Below, in pieces: positions 1 through 7,547 of a DNA stretch of 64,000 bases. The position numbers were made by a program, and so were the translations under genes. How positions within the stretch are numbered: position 1 is the stretch's first letter; every line of letters starts with the position of its first letter. The notes under the pieces were generated by a model, which did not search any database, was not told where the DNA came from, and saw nothing but the letters and a program-made list of their open reading frames with translations. The stretch covers positions 159,751 to 223,750 of the forward strand of contig NZ_RBTP01000069.1 in NCBI RefSeq assembly GCF_003702045.1, written 5' to 3'. The DNA is from Pseudomonas viridiflava. GTDB lineage: Bacteria; Pseudomonadota; Gammaproteobacteria; Pseudomonadales; Pseudomonadaceae.

Positions 1-224
1 GAAAAGGCCGGTACATTCGACACAGATGCTATGGCTAAATTTTGCATTCGCGGACAAGTCCGCTCCGACTGTGTTTGCGGCACGACAGCCCTACATCGAA
101 ACGTGGCGGGGCCTCGTACAGGTTTGTGTCTATCCAGCAAGATTTGCGTATGACGACAAGCAAATAGGATGGAGCGATCATGCGCCCCCGCACTGGACGG
201 GGACGCTTCAGGACCGCGGCAGCC
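1..224. other. Intergenic left edge with one REP-like palindrome
   Basis: No convincing gene lies here; the frames that cross it have no family signature. Positions 46-66 carry a REP-like element whose core GCGGAC-AA-GTCCGC (50-63) is a perfect inverted repeat. The same core recurs near 28021, 44527, 57001, 57117 and 57181. The stop codon of the leftward aldehyde dehydrogenase gene lies just to the right, so its 3' end falls in this stretch. I see no clear terminator with a T-run. Confidence 0.6.
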
Positions 225-1718
225 TTACAGCTTGATCCAGGTGGATTTCAGCTCGGTGTATTTGTCGAACGCGTGCAGCGACTTGTCGCGACCGTTACCC
301 GATTGCTTGAAGCCACCGAACGGCGCCGTCATGTCGCCGCCGTCGTACTGGTTGATCCACACGCTACCGGCACGCAACGCCTTGGCGGTCAGGTGCGCCT
401 TGGAGATATTGGCGGTCCAGACCGCAGCGGCCAGCCCGTATTGCGTGTCGTTGGCGATCTTGATCGCTTCTTCCGCCGTCTCGAAGGTCAACACCGACAG
501 CACAGGGCCGAAGATCTCTTCCTGAGCGATTTTCATGGCGTTGTTGACGCCATCGAAGATGGTTGGCTCGACGTAAGTACCACCGCTTTCCTGCAGAACG
601 CGCTTGCCACCGGCAACCAGCTTGGCGCCATCCGCGTGACCAGCCTCGATGTAGGACAGCACGGTGTCCATCTGCTGAGTATCGACCAATGCGCCGACAT
701 TAGTGCCAGGGTCCAGCGGGTTGCCCGGCTTCCACCCCTTCAGGGCTTCGATCACCAACGGCAGGAAGCGATCCTTGATGGAGCGCTCAACCAACAGACG
801 CGAACCGGCCGTGCAGACCTCGCCCTGATTGAAGGCGATGGCGCTGGCAGCGGCATGGGCCGCAGCTTCCAGGTCCGGCGCATCGGCAAACACGATGTTC
901 GGGCTCTTGCCGCCAGCTTCGAGCCAGACGCGCTTCATGTTCGACTCGCCCGAATAGATCATCAATTGCTTGGCAATTTTAGTCGAGCCAGTGAACACCA
1001 CGGTGTCCACGTCCATGTGCAGCGCCAGAGCCTTGCCAACGGTGTGGCCGTAGCCCGGCAATACGTTGAGCACGCCCGCAGGAATACCGGCCTCGATGGC
1101 CAGCTGCGCAATACGAATGGCCGTCAGCGGCGACTTTTCCGAAGGCTTGAGGACCACAGAGTTACCAGTCGACAACGCAGGCCCCAGCTTCCAGCAGGCC
1201 ATCATCAAGGGGAAGTTCCATGGCACGATGGCCGCGACCACACCGACCGGCTCGCGCGTCACGAGGCCCAATTGGTCATGCGGCGTCGCGGCAACTTCGT
1301 CATACAGCTTGTCGATGGCTTCGCCGCTCCAGCTCAGCGCATTGGCGGCACCCGGGACGTCGACACCGAGCGAATCGCTGATCGGCTTGCCCATGTCCAG
1401 CGTTTCGAGCAGCGCCAGCTCTTCAGCGTTCTGTTTGAGGAGACCGGCAAAGCGGATCATGGCCGCCTTGCGCTTGACCGGTGCCAGGCGCGACCAGACG
1501 CCAGAATTGAACGTGCTGCGCGCGCTGGCTATGGCACGCTCGGCGTCGGCGGCATCGCAACTGGCAATTTTGGCAAGCAATCGGCCGTCAACCGGGCTGA
1601 TGCAATCAAAGGTCTCGCCGGACGCAGCGGCGGTGTACTCACCTTGAATGAAGGCACGGCCTTCGATTTTAAGGTCTTGGGCACGCTTCTCCCAGTCGGC
1701 ACGAGTCAGGGTGGTCAT
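225..1718 (-). CDS. aldA: Aldehyde dehydrogenase, AldA/KauB type
   Basis: A 497-residue NAD(P)-dependent aldehyde dehydrogenase, the usual family length, cytoplasmic. Catalytic residues are all present: Asn168 in PWNFP, the general base Glu267 in LEAGGKSP, and nucleophile Cys302 in GEVCTAGSR. The neighbour to rpmG in P. aeruginosa is kauB/pauC, which oxidises 4-guanidinobutyraldehyde and polyamine-derived aldehydes. To my recollection the P. syringae DC3000 gene at this locus (PSPTO_0092) is AldA, which oxidises indole-3-acetaldehyde to the auxin IAA. The family call is certain. The substrate, and so the symbol, is inferred from synteny and could be polyamine-derived aldehydes instead. It is transcribed away from the cupin gene, with a 242-base gap that would hold its promoter. 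Confidence 0.9.
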   Translation of the reverse strand: MTTLTRADWEKRAQDLKIEGRAFIQGEYTAAASGETFDCISPVDGRLLAKIASCDAADAERAIASARSTFNSGVWSRLAPVKRKAAMIRFAGLLKQNAEELALLETLDMGKPISDSLGVDVPGAANALSWSGEAIDKLYDEVAATPHDQLGLVTREPVGVVAAIVPWNFPLMMACWKLGPALSTGNSVVLKPSEKSPLTAIRIAQLAIEAGIPAGVLNVLPGYGHTVGKALALHMDVDTVVFTGSTKIAKQLMIYSGESNMKRVWLEAGGKSPNIVFADAPDLEAAAHAAASAIAFNQGEVCTAGSRLLVERSIKDRFLPLVIEALKGWKPGNPLDPGTNVGALVDTQQMDTVLSYIEAGHADGAKLVAGGKRVLQESGGTYVEPTIFDGVNNAMKIAQEEIFGPVLSVLTFETAEEAIKIANDTQYGLAAAVWTANISKAHLTAKALRAGSVWINQYDGGDMTAPFGGFKQSGNGRDKSLHAFDKYTELKSTWIKL

Positions 1719-1960
1719 GCAGGTGTCATCCTCTAGTTGAACAGGCGTGTGTCATGATTGATTAAAGACACAATTCCAAATTTCAGGGCAGCCGACACCC
1801 TAAACCAGCCGAGTGGCAAATCCAATATATTTGACACCCGTAACGCTTAAAGCCGCTATTTGTTGATTTTATTAAACATCTAGTCCGTTTTTTAACCGGG
1901 CACTATTACCCGCCGCGCCCGTCAAATCCGCATGACATCAGCCTCAGGAACCTGCCAAAC

Positions 1961-2320
1961 ATGAGCATCGAACGCATTGTCGACTTCAGCGAAGCCAGCA
2001 CCGCTGCTGAGCACTATCGCCCGGCACCGGAAAAGGTTTTCAAGGGCGATCCGCAACAAACGATCTACAACCATTACAACAGCCCGTGCGGACAGATGAG
2101 CGCGGGCGTCTGGAATGGCGAGCCCGGTCAGTGGCAGGTCAACTACACGGAGCACGAATACTGCGAGATCGTGCAGGGGGTGTCGGTGTTACGTGATGAA
2201 CAAGGGAACGCCAAGACACTGCGGGCCGGTGACCGGTTCGTGATCCCGGCAGGCTTCAAGGGCACGTGGGAAGTGCTGGAAGCATGCCGCAAGATTTACG
2301 TGGTGTTCGAGGCCTCATAA
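1961..2320 (+). CDS. Cupin-domain protein (DUF861/EutQ-like)
   Basis: A 119-residue single-domain cupin. A compact beta-barrel pattern is visible: a first motif around YTEHEYCEIVQG (residues about 65-76) and a second around LRAGDRFVIPAGFKGTWEV (about 87-105), typical of the small DUF861 cupins. It has no signal peptide, so it should be cytoplasmic. The substrate is unknown. It is divergent from the aldehyde dehydrogenase, so the two may be co-regulated from the shared 242-base gap, but that is inference. Its 3' end faces rpmG, and both share the hairpin at 2383-2412. Confidence 0.8.
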   Translation: MSIERIVDFSEASTAAEHYRPAPEKVFKGDPQQTIYNHYNSPCGQMSAGVWNGEPGQWQVNYTEHEYCEIVQGVSVLRDEQGNAKTLRAGDRFVIPAGFKGTWEVLEACRKIYVVFEAS

Positions 2321-2382
2321 AAGCGTACGGGCCGCACTGAACTGCTCACCGGTCAGGCCCGCACGCCCCAAAAAACAGGCAC

Positions 2383-2412
2383 AAAAAAGCCCGCGATTAA
2401 GCGGGCTTTTTT
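2383..2412. terminator. Bidirectional terminator between cupin gene and rpmG
   Basis: AAAAAAGCCCGC, loop GATTAA, GCGGGCTTTTTT: a perfect stem flanked by an A-run and a T-run. It can therefore end both the rightward cupin transcript and the leftward rpmB-rpmG transcript. Confidence 0.93.
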
Positions 2413-2429
2413 GCAGGAGACAGAATCAA

Positions 2430-2585
2430 TTACTTGATTTTGCCTTCTTTGTACATCACGTGCTTACGTACAACCGGATCGAATTTTTTGATTTCGATTT
2501 TATCCGGGGTAGTACGTTTGTTCTTGTCGGTGGTGTAGAAATGGCCTGTACCAGCGCTCGACACCAAACGGATCAATTCACGCAT
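2430..2585 (-). CDS. rpmG: 50S ribosomal protein L33
   Basis: A 51-residue protein beginning MRELIRLVSSAGTGHFYTT and ending KEGKIK, which is the standard length and ends of bacterial L33. It is a component of the large ribosomal subunit near the E site. The form lacks the CxxC zinc pairs (C-minus form). It lies 11 bases downstream of rpmB in the same direction and shares its promoter and the terminator at 2383-2412. It is too short for most frame listings but unmistakable. Confidence 0.97.
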   Translation of the reverse strand: MRELIRLVSSAGTGHFYTTDKNKRTTPDKIEIKKFDPVVRKHVMYKEGKIK

Positions 2586-2596
2586 GATTCTCTCCC

Positions 2597-2830
2597 TTAA
2601 ATTTTGCCGTCGCGACGCAGTTCAGCGAGCACAACTTCGATGCCACGCTTGTCGATGATACGCATGCCTTTAGCAGATACGCGCAGACGAACAAAACGCT
2701 TCTCGCCTTCAACCCAGAAGCGGTGATGCTGCAGGTTTGGCAGGAAACGACGACGGGTTTTGTTGTTTGCGTGGGAAATGTTATTCCCGGTTACCGGACC
2801 CTTACCGGTAACTTGACAGACTCTCGACAT
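2597..2830 (-). CDS. rpmB: 50S ribosomal protein L28
   Basis: A 77-residue basic protein starting [20 protein letters not shown] and continuing with the conserved [12 protein letters not shown] and [10 protein letters not shown] segments. It belongs to the large ribosomal subunit. It is the first gene of the rpmB-rpmG operon, the order also found in E. coli and other Pseudomonas. A sigma70-type promoter lies about 150 bases upstream (2979-3007). Confidence 0.97.
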
Positions 2831-2978
2831 GCCTCAGCCCTCTAAAACCACATGCCCAACCCGGCATGGGTTGGCCGCTTAATCTCTCAGTCATTTGGCG
2901 CCAGGCGCCGCGTTTCTTTAAGGGTCTTACCGGCTACACCTACAGTGAAGGAACCGGGCCCCTAGAAAAGAGCGCTGC

Positions 2979-3007
2979 TTTATACCAGAAAGCCTTGCGC
3001 GCAACAA
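2979..3007 (-). promoter_or_regulatory. Predicted sigma70 promoter for rpmB-rpmG
   Basis: Read on the minus strand: TTGTTG (3007-3002), a 17-base spacer, TATAAA (2984-2979). It is correctly oriented for rpmB and would give a 5' leader of roughly 140 nt. The rest of the 364-base rpmB-to-transporter gap shows no gene; one short palindrome (GGCGCC repeated near 2897-2910) falls inside the predicted leader. Confidence 0.6.
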
Positions 3008-3194
3008 CAGGCAATGCACTCTACAGCAAATGAGCAGGCCCTGCGCGGCAGATGAATCAAGGGGTGCAGGGCGTACGGGTAAATCGACCGCTCGTCGCAC
3101 TGTGGCGATTGTTCTGCGCCAGCACATGGTCTAGGGTTAGTCCCTCACCAGACTGCGCCGGCAGATGGGGCCCTTTCTGAACAGGAATAACGCC

Positions 3195-4781
3195 ATGCGC
3201 CTTGCTGCACTCCCCTTTTTGCTCGTCCCGCTATTGCTCCCGATTGCCGCTCAGGCGTCGAGCCTTGCGGTTTGCACCGAAGCCAGCCCTGAAGGCTTCG
3301 ACGTGGTGCAATACAACTCACTGACCACCACCAACGCCTCGGCCGATGTGCTGATGAATCGTCTGGTGGATTTCGATGCACAGAGCGGCAAACTGGTGCC
3401 GAGCCTGGCCGAAAGCTGGACCGTGTCCGATGACGGACTGACTTATACCTTCAAGCTGCGCTCGGGCGTGAAGTTTCATACCACTGACTATTTCACGCCC
3501 ACGCGCGAATTGAACGCCGACGATGTGGTGTTCAGCTTCAAGCGCATGCTCGACCCGCAGAATCCGTGGCACAAGGTTGCCCAAAGTGGCTTCCCGCATG
3601 CGCAGTCCATGCAGTTGCCCGCGCTGATCAAGGCGATCGACGCATCTGACGCCCACACGGTGACGTTCACCCTCAACCGAGCCGACTCGACCTTTCTCGC
3701 CACCCTGAGCATGGGCTTCGCCTCGATCTACTCAGCCGAATACACCGCACAACTGTTGAAAGCCGGCACACCCGAGAAACTCAACAGCCAGCCCATCGGC
3801 ACCGGACCGTTCGTGTTCAAGCGCTTCCAGAAGGACGCCGTGGTGCGTTACGAAGCCTTTAAGGACTACTTCGCAGGCAAGTCCGATGTCGACACGCTGG
3901 TATACGCCATCACCCCGGACGCCAACGTGCGCTTGCAGAAGATCCGCCAAAACGAATGCCAGATTGCGCTTTCGCCCAAGCCGCTCGATATCCAGGCGGC
4001 CAGCAAGGATGCGTCGTTGAAAGTGGAGAAAACCGAAGCCTTCATGACAGCCTTCGTGGCGATCAACAGCCAACATCCGCCGTTCGACAAGCCGCAAGTG
4101 CGTCAGGCCGTGAACCTGGCGTTCGACAAGACCAACTACCTCAAGGCGGTGTTCGAAGGTACTGCCGAAACGGCCAAAGGCCCGTACCCGCCCAACACCT
4201 GGAGCTTCGCCAAAGACCTGCCCGGCTATCCGCATGACGTGGCCAAAGCCAAGGCGTTGTTGGCCAAAGCCGGTTTGAAGGACGGTTTCAAGACCACGAT
4301 CTGGACACGTCCATCCGGAAGCCTGCTGAACCCGAACCCCAGCCTGGGCGCGCAACTGCTGCAGGCTGACCTGAAGCAGATCGGCATTGATGCAGAAATC
4401 AGGGTCATTGAGTGGGGCGAGCTGATTCGTCGCGCCAAAGCAGGCGAACACGACCTGCTGTTCATGGGCTGGGCGGGGGATAACGGTGATCCGGATAATT
4501 TCCTGACGCCTCAGTTCTCCTGTGCAGCCGTGCAATCGGGCACCAACTTCGCCCGTTATTGCGACAAGACACTGGACACGCTGATCAGCGACGGCAAATC
4601 CACCAGCGATCAGGCCGCCCGCAGCAAGCTCTACCACCAGGCACAGACGCAGATCCAGCAACAGGCCCTGTGGATTCCCCTCGCCCACCCGACCGCCGCC
4701 ACACTGGTGCGTAAGGATGTGACGGGTTACCAGGTCAGCCCGTTCGGCCGACAGGATTTCTACAAGGTTCAGGTCAAGTAA
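3195..4781 (+). CDS. ABC transporter peptide-binding protein (SBP_bac_5, DppA-like)
   Basis: A 528-residue periplasmic solute-binding protein. The start at 3195 is chosen because it is preceded by AGGA at good spacing and opens directly into a signal peptide (MRLAALPFLLVPLLLPIAAQA); an upstream in-frame start at 3165 would add ten polar residues in front of it. The mature part has the family 5 pattern: an early VQYNSLTTT, LAESWTVSDDGLTYTFKLR, and FMGWAGDNGDPDNF towards the C-terminus. Family members bind di- or oligopeptides or heme for ATP-driven import. No permease or ATPase gene is adjacent, so it is an orphan binding protein that probably docks on a transporter encoded elsewhere. The exact ligand is unknown. 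Confidence 0.9.
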   Translation: MRLAALPFLLVPLLLPIAAQASSLAVCTEASPEGFDVVQYNSLTTTNASADVLMNRLVDFDAQSGKLVPSLAESWTVSDDGLTYTFKLRSGVKFHTTDYFTPTRELNADDVVFSFKRMLDPQNPWHKVAQSGFPHAQSMQLPALIKAIDASDAHTVTFTLNRADSTFLATLSMGFASIYSAEYTAQLLKAGTPEKLNSQPIGTGPFVFKRFQKDAVVRYEAFKDYFAGKSDVDTLVYAITPDANVRLQKIRQNECQIALSPKPLDIQAASKDASLKVEKTEAFMTAFVAINSQHPPFDKPQVRQAVNLAFDKTNYLKAVFEGTAETAKGPYPPNTWSFAKDLPGYPHDVAKAKALLAKAGLKDGFKTTIWTRPSGSLLNPNPSLGAQLLQADLKQIGIDAEIRVIEWGELIRRAKAGEHDLLFMGWAGDNGDPDNFLTPQFSCAAVQSGTNFARYCDKTLDTLISDGKSTSDQAARSKLYHQAQTQIQQQALWIPLAHPTAATLVRKDVTGYQVSPFGRQDFYKVQVK

Positions 4782-4793
4782 CGCTATCGCAGT

Positions 4794-4908
4794 CGATCGT
4801 GCCCATGCGCCGCGTGGGTATGCAGCCCGCGTCGCTCCGCATCACACTCGAGAGCGGACGCGGAGCGTCCTGGACGGCGTTACCACGCAGGAGCGTGGGA
4901 ACGATCAT
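4794..4908. repeat. Intergenic repeat family R2, copy 1
   Basis: About 115 bases starting CGTGCCCATGC and containing GAGCGGACGCGGAGCGTCC, ending near GCGTGGGAACGATC. A second full copy lies at 61137-61252, with the central GAGCGGACGCGGAGCGTCC identical. A partial copy lies at 27960-28018. Internal inverted repeats (GGACGC..GCGTCC and CCACGC..GCGTGG) predict hairpins. It has no open frame. Confidence 0.8.
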
Positions 4909-4925
4909 AAGGCGCTGAAACCCGC

Positions 4926-4976
4926 TTCTGCCCGCAGGGCGTGGGAGCTTTCGCAGGTTACGACGGCAGCGATGGG
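4926..4976. repeat. Intergenic repeat family R3, copy 1
   Basis: The segment TGCCCGCAGGGCGTGGGAGC continuing to TTTCGCAGGTTACGACGGCAGCG matches 44410-44458 at most positions. It lies directly after the R2 copy, between the peptide-binding protein gene and radC. Confidence 0.65.
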
Positions 4977-5037
4977 CTGCGCAGCGGCCCTTGGGTGCAT
5001 CTGATCTATCGCATGTACTGGACTTCGCGTTTGTCCT

Positions 5038-5712
5038 CTACATCAACCCCCGTTCCACCATTGATAACGGCTCGCCATCGCCCACGATCACATGGTCCAG
5101 CACCTGAACATCCACCAGCGACAAAGCCTCCTTGAGGCGTCTTGTCAGGTCGATGTCCGAACGACTGGGATCGGTGATGCCGGAGGGGTGGTTATGGCAC
5201 AGGATCAGGCTCGCAGCGTTGTGGACCATCGCGCGCTTGACCACCTGCCGGGGATGCACGTACGCCGAATTGATCGTTCCGCGAAACAGTATCTCGAAGG
5301 TCATGACACGATGCTTGTTGTCCAGAAACAGGCAGCCGAACACTTCATGGGGCTCGTGACGCAGCAGCGCCTTGAGGTAATTGCGAACCTGAAGGGGGTT
5401 TTCCAGAGCAGAATCACGGCGCAACGATTCGGCCATATGCCGACGCGCCATTTCCATCACGGCCTGTAACTGAGCGAACTTTGCAGGCCCAAGCCCCAGT
5501 TGCGCAGTGAAGTCGTCCAGGTTCGCATCCAGTAACGGTCTGAGCCCGCCAAACTGATTCAACAGATGACGAGCCAGGTCTACAGCGCTTTTTCCGGACA
5601 CACCGGTGCGCAAAAAGATGGCCAGCAACTCGGCGTCGGAGAGGCTGCCTGCACCCAGCTCCAACAAACGTTCCCGTGGGCGTTCGGCCGCGGGCCAACT
5701 GCGAATACTCAT
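5038..5712 (-). CDS. radC: RadC family JAB-domain protein
   Basis: A 224-residue protein of full family length. An N-terminal helix-hairpin-helix-like part (residues about 1-100) is followed by a JAB/MPN metal-binding domain with the JAMM-type signature LILCHNHPSGITDPSRSDID (His-x-His...Asp). The name comes from an old E. coli repair mapping that was later withdrawn, so a role in DNA repair is not established; the domain suggests a metallo-isopeptidase-like fold. It is divergent from coaBC across 133 bases, as in other gammaproteobacteria. Confidence 0.93.
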   Translation of the reverse strand: MSIRSWPAAERPRERLLELGAGSLSDAELLAIFLRTGVSGKSAVDLARHLLNQFGGLRPLLDANLDDFTAQLGLGPAKFAQLQAVMEMARRHMAESLRRDSALENPLQVRNYLKALLRHEPHEVFGCLFLDNKHRVMTFEILFRGTINSAYVHPRQVVKRAMVHNAASLILCHNHPSGITDPSRSDIDLTRRLKEALSLVDVQVLDHVIVGDGEPLSMVERGLM

Positions 5713-5845
5713 AGCACTTCCCTGTGGTTGAGCACCTGTTCCGGTGCGGTCGCTGTGCTATCTTAGCCCATCTTTTTTGCACGACGATCTGGCCTGGGGA
5801 GGCGTCCTGGCCGTCGCGTTAACACTTGACCAAAAAGGCAGGCCT

Positions 5846-7054
5846 ATGCAGCGGCTGTATCGAAAACGCATCGTTCTGGGCGTCGGCGGCGGCATCGCAG
5901 CCTACAAGAGCGCCGAGCTGGTACGCCGGTTGCGCGACCAGGGTGCGGAAGTCCGTGTCGTCATGACACGCGGCGGGGCCGAGTTCATCACGCCCCTGAC
6001 CATGCAGGCCCTTTCAGGCCACCCGGTACACCTTGACCTGCTCGACCCGGCCGCCGAAGCGGCAATGGGGCACATCGAGCTGGCCAAATGGGCAGACCTG
6101 ATCCTCATCGCACCGGCAACGGCCGACCTGATCGCCCGCCTGGCACAGGGCATTGCCAACGACCTGCTGACCACCATCGTGCTGGCGACGGATGCAACCG
6201 TAGCCATCGCCCCGGCCATGAATCAGGCCATGTGGCGCGATGCGTCGGTGCAAGCCAATACCCGCTTGCTGGAAGAGCGCGACTTCCGGGTGTTCGGCCC
6301 GGCCTCCGGCAGCCAGGCCTGCGGCGATGTGGGTTATGGCCGCATGCTGGAACCCAACGAGCTGGCGCAGTGCGCTGCCGATTGTTTCCAGCGCCTGAGC
6401 CTGACCGGCAAACACGTGCTGATCACCGCAGGCCCGACCCAGGAAAACATCGACCCGGTGCGCTACATCACCAACCACAGCTCCGGCAAGATGGGGTTTG
6501 CGCTGGCTGAAGCCGCCGCGGAGGCCGGCGCTCGCGTCACGCTGATCACCGGCCCCGTCAACCTGCCGACGCCGGATCGCGTTTCCCGTATCGATGTAGT
6601 TAGCGCGCGAGACATGCTGGCGGCCTGCGAAGCAGCGATTCCATGCGACCTGTTCATCGCCTCGGCTGCGGTTGCGGATTACCGCCCGGAAGTCATCGCG
6701 CCTCACAAACTCAAGAAAGATCCTACCAACGGTGACGGTCTGTTGCTGCAGATGGTCCGCAACCCGGACATTCTCGCGACGATTGCCACCCGCCCGGATC
6801 GCCCGTTCAGTGTCGGTTTTGCCGCCGAGACCGAGCATCTTCTCGACTATGCTGCACGCAAGCTCAAGGACAAGAACCTCGACCTGATTGTCGCCAATGA
6901 CGTGGCCAACCCCAGCATTGGTTTCAACAGTGAAGAGAATGCGTGCAGCGTGATCGACCGAGCGTTGCACGCAACGCTTTTTGCCCAGACCAGCAAGGCC
7001 AAGATTGCCCGTCAGCTGGTCACCTTTATCGCCGAACGCATGAATCAGGTTTAA
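5846..7054 (+). CDS. coaBC: Bifunctional phosphopantothenoylcysteine decarboxylase / phosphopantothenate-cysteine ligase
   Basis: A 402-residue cytoplasmic enzyme for two steps of coenzyme A synthesis: joining cysteine to 4'-phosphopantothenate, then FMN-dependent decarboxylation to 4'-phosphopantetheine. The N-terminal CoaC part shows VGGGIAAYKSAELVRRL and the substrate loop APAMNQAMW. The C-terminal CoaB part shows ITAGPTQENIDPVRYITN and the lysine-rich PHKLKKD. The start at 5846 (MQRLYRKRIVLGVGGG) gives the usual length; an upstream frame from 5744 adds 34 residues that are not conserved in character. dut follows 6 bases later, so they form an operon. Confidence 0.96.
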   Translation: MQRLYRKRIVLGVGGGIAAYKSAELVRRLRDQGAEVRVVMTRGGAEFITPLTMQALSGHPVHLDLLDPAAEAAMGHIELAKWADLILIAPATADLIARLAQGIANDLLTTIVLATDATVAIAPAMNQAMWRDASVQANTRLLEERDFRVFGPASGSQACGDVGYGRMLEPNELAQCAADCFQRLSLTGKHVLITAGPTQENIDPVRYITNHSSGKMGFALAEAAAEAGARVTLITGPVNLPTPDRVSRIDVVSARDMLAACEAAIPCDLFIASAAVADYRPEVIAPHKLKKDPTNGDGLLLQMVRNPDILATIATRPDRPFSVGFAAETEHLLDYAARKLKDKNLDLIVANDVANPSIGFNSEENACSVIDRALHATLFAQTSKAKIARQLVTFIAERMNQV

Positions 7055-7060
7055 TTACGA

Positions 7061-7516
7061 ATGCACGCTCTACAAGCCAAGATCCTCGACCCTCGCATTG
7101 GCAGCGAATTTCCGCTTCCGGCCTACGCCACCGTGGGCTCCGCCGGCCTGGACCTGCGCGCCATGCTCAAAGAGGACACCGTTCTCGAGCCTGGCCAGAC
7201 ATTGCTGATCCCGACAGGCCTGTCGATCTACATTGGTGATCCGGGCCTGGCCGCAATGATCCTGCCCCGCTCGGGCCTGGGTCACAAACATGGCATCGTG
7301 CTGGGCAATCTGGTGGGTCTGATCGACTCTGATTATCAGGGCGAACTGATGGTGTCCTGCTGGAATCGCGGCCAGACTGCCTTCAAGGTTTCGATTGGCG
7401 AGCGTATCGCGCAGTTGGTGCTCGTGCCGGTGGTACAAGCACATTTCGAACTGGTTGAAGAATTTGACGAAAGCCAGCGTGGCGCAGGCGGTTTCGGCCA
7501 TTCCGGCAGTCACTGA
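7061..7516 (+). CDS. dut: Deoxyuridine 5'-triphosphate nucleotidohydrolase (dUTPase)
   Basis: A 151-residue trimeric dUTPase that hydrolyses dUTP to dUMP and pyrophosphate, keeping uracil out of DNA and supplying thymidylate synthesis. All family motifs are in order: GSAGLDLRA (1), PRSGLGHKHGI (2), GLIDSDYQGEL (3), GERIAQLVLVP (4) and the C-terminal RGAGGFGHSG (5). It lies 6 bases after coaBC and just ahead of algC, the standard Pseudomonas order. Confidence 0.97.
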   Translation: MHALQAKILDPRIGSEFPLPAYATVGSAGLDLRAMLKEDTVLEPGQTLLIPTGLSIYIGDPGLAAMILPRSGLGHKHGIVLGNLVGLIDSDYQGELMVSCWNRGQTAFKVSIGERIAQLVLVPVVQAHFELVEEFDESQRGAGGFGHSGSH

Positions 7517-7547
7517 CGGCTGTTGAAACGTCACACCGATTCAAGGA

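Noticed and set aside
180..1736. A 518-residue open frame on the plus strand over aldA, and many like it across the window (for example 16457-18070, 28748-30061, 61636-63018)
   Set aside because: They are antisense shadows of well-supported genes. High G+C and third-position bias leave the opposite strand free of stops. The predicted proteins lack family motifs and are rich in Arg, His, Gln and Ala.
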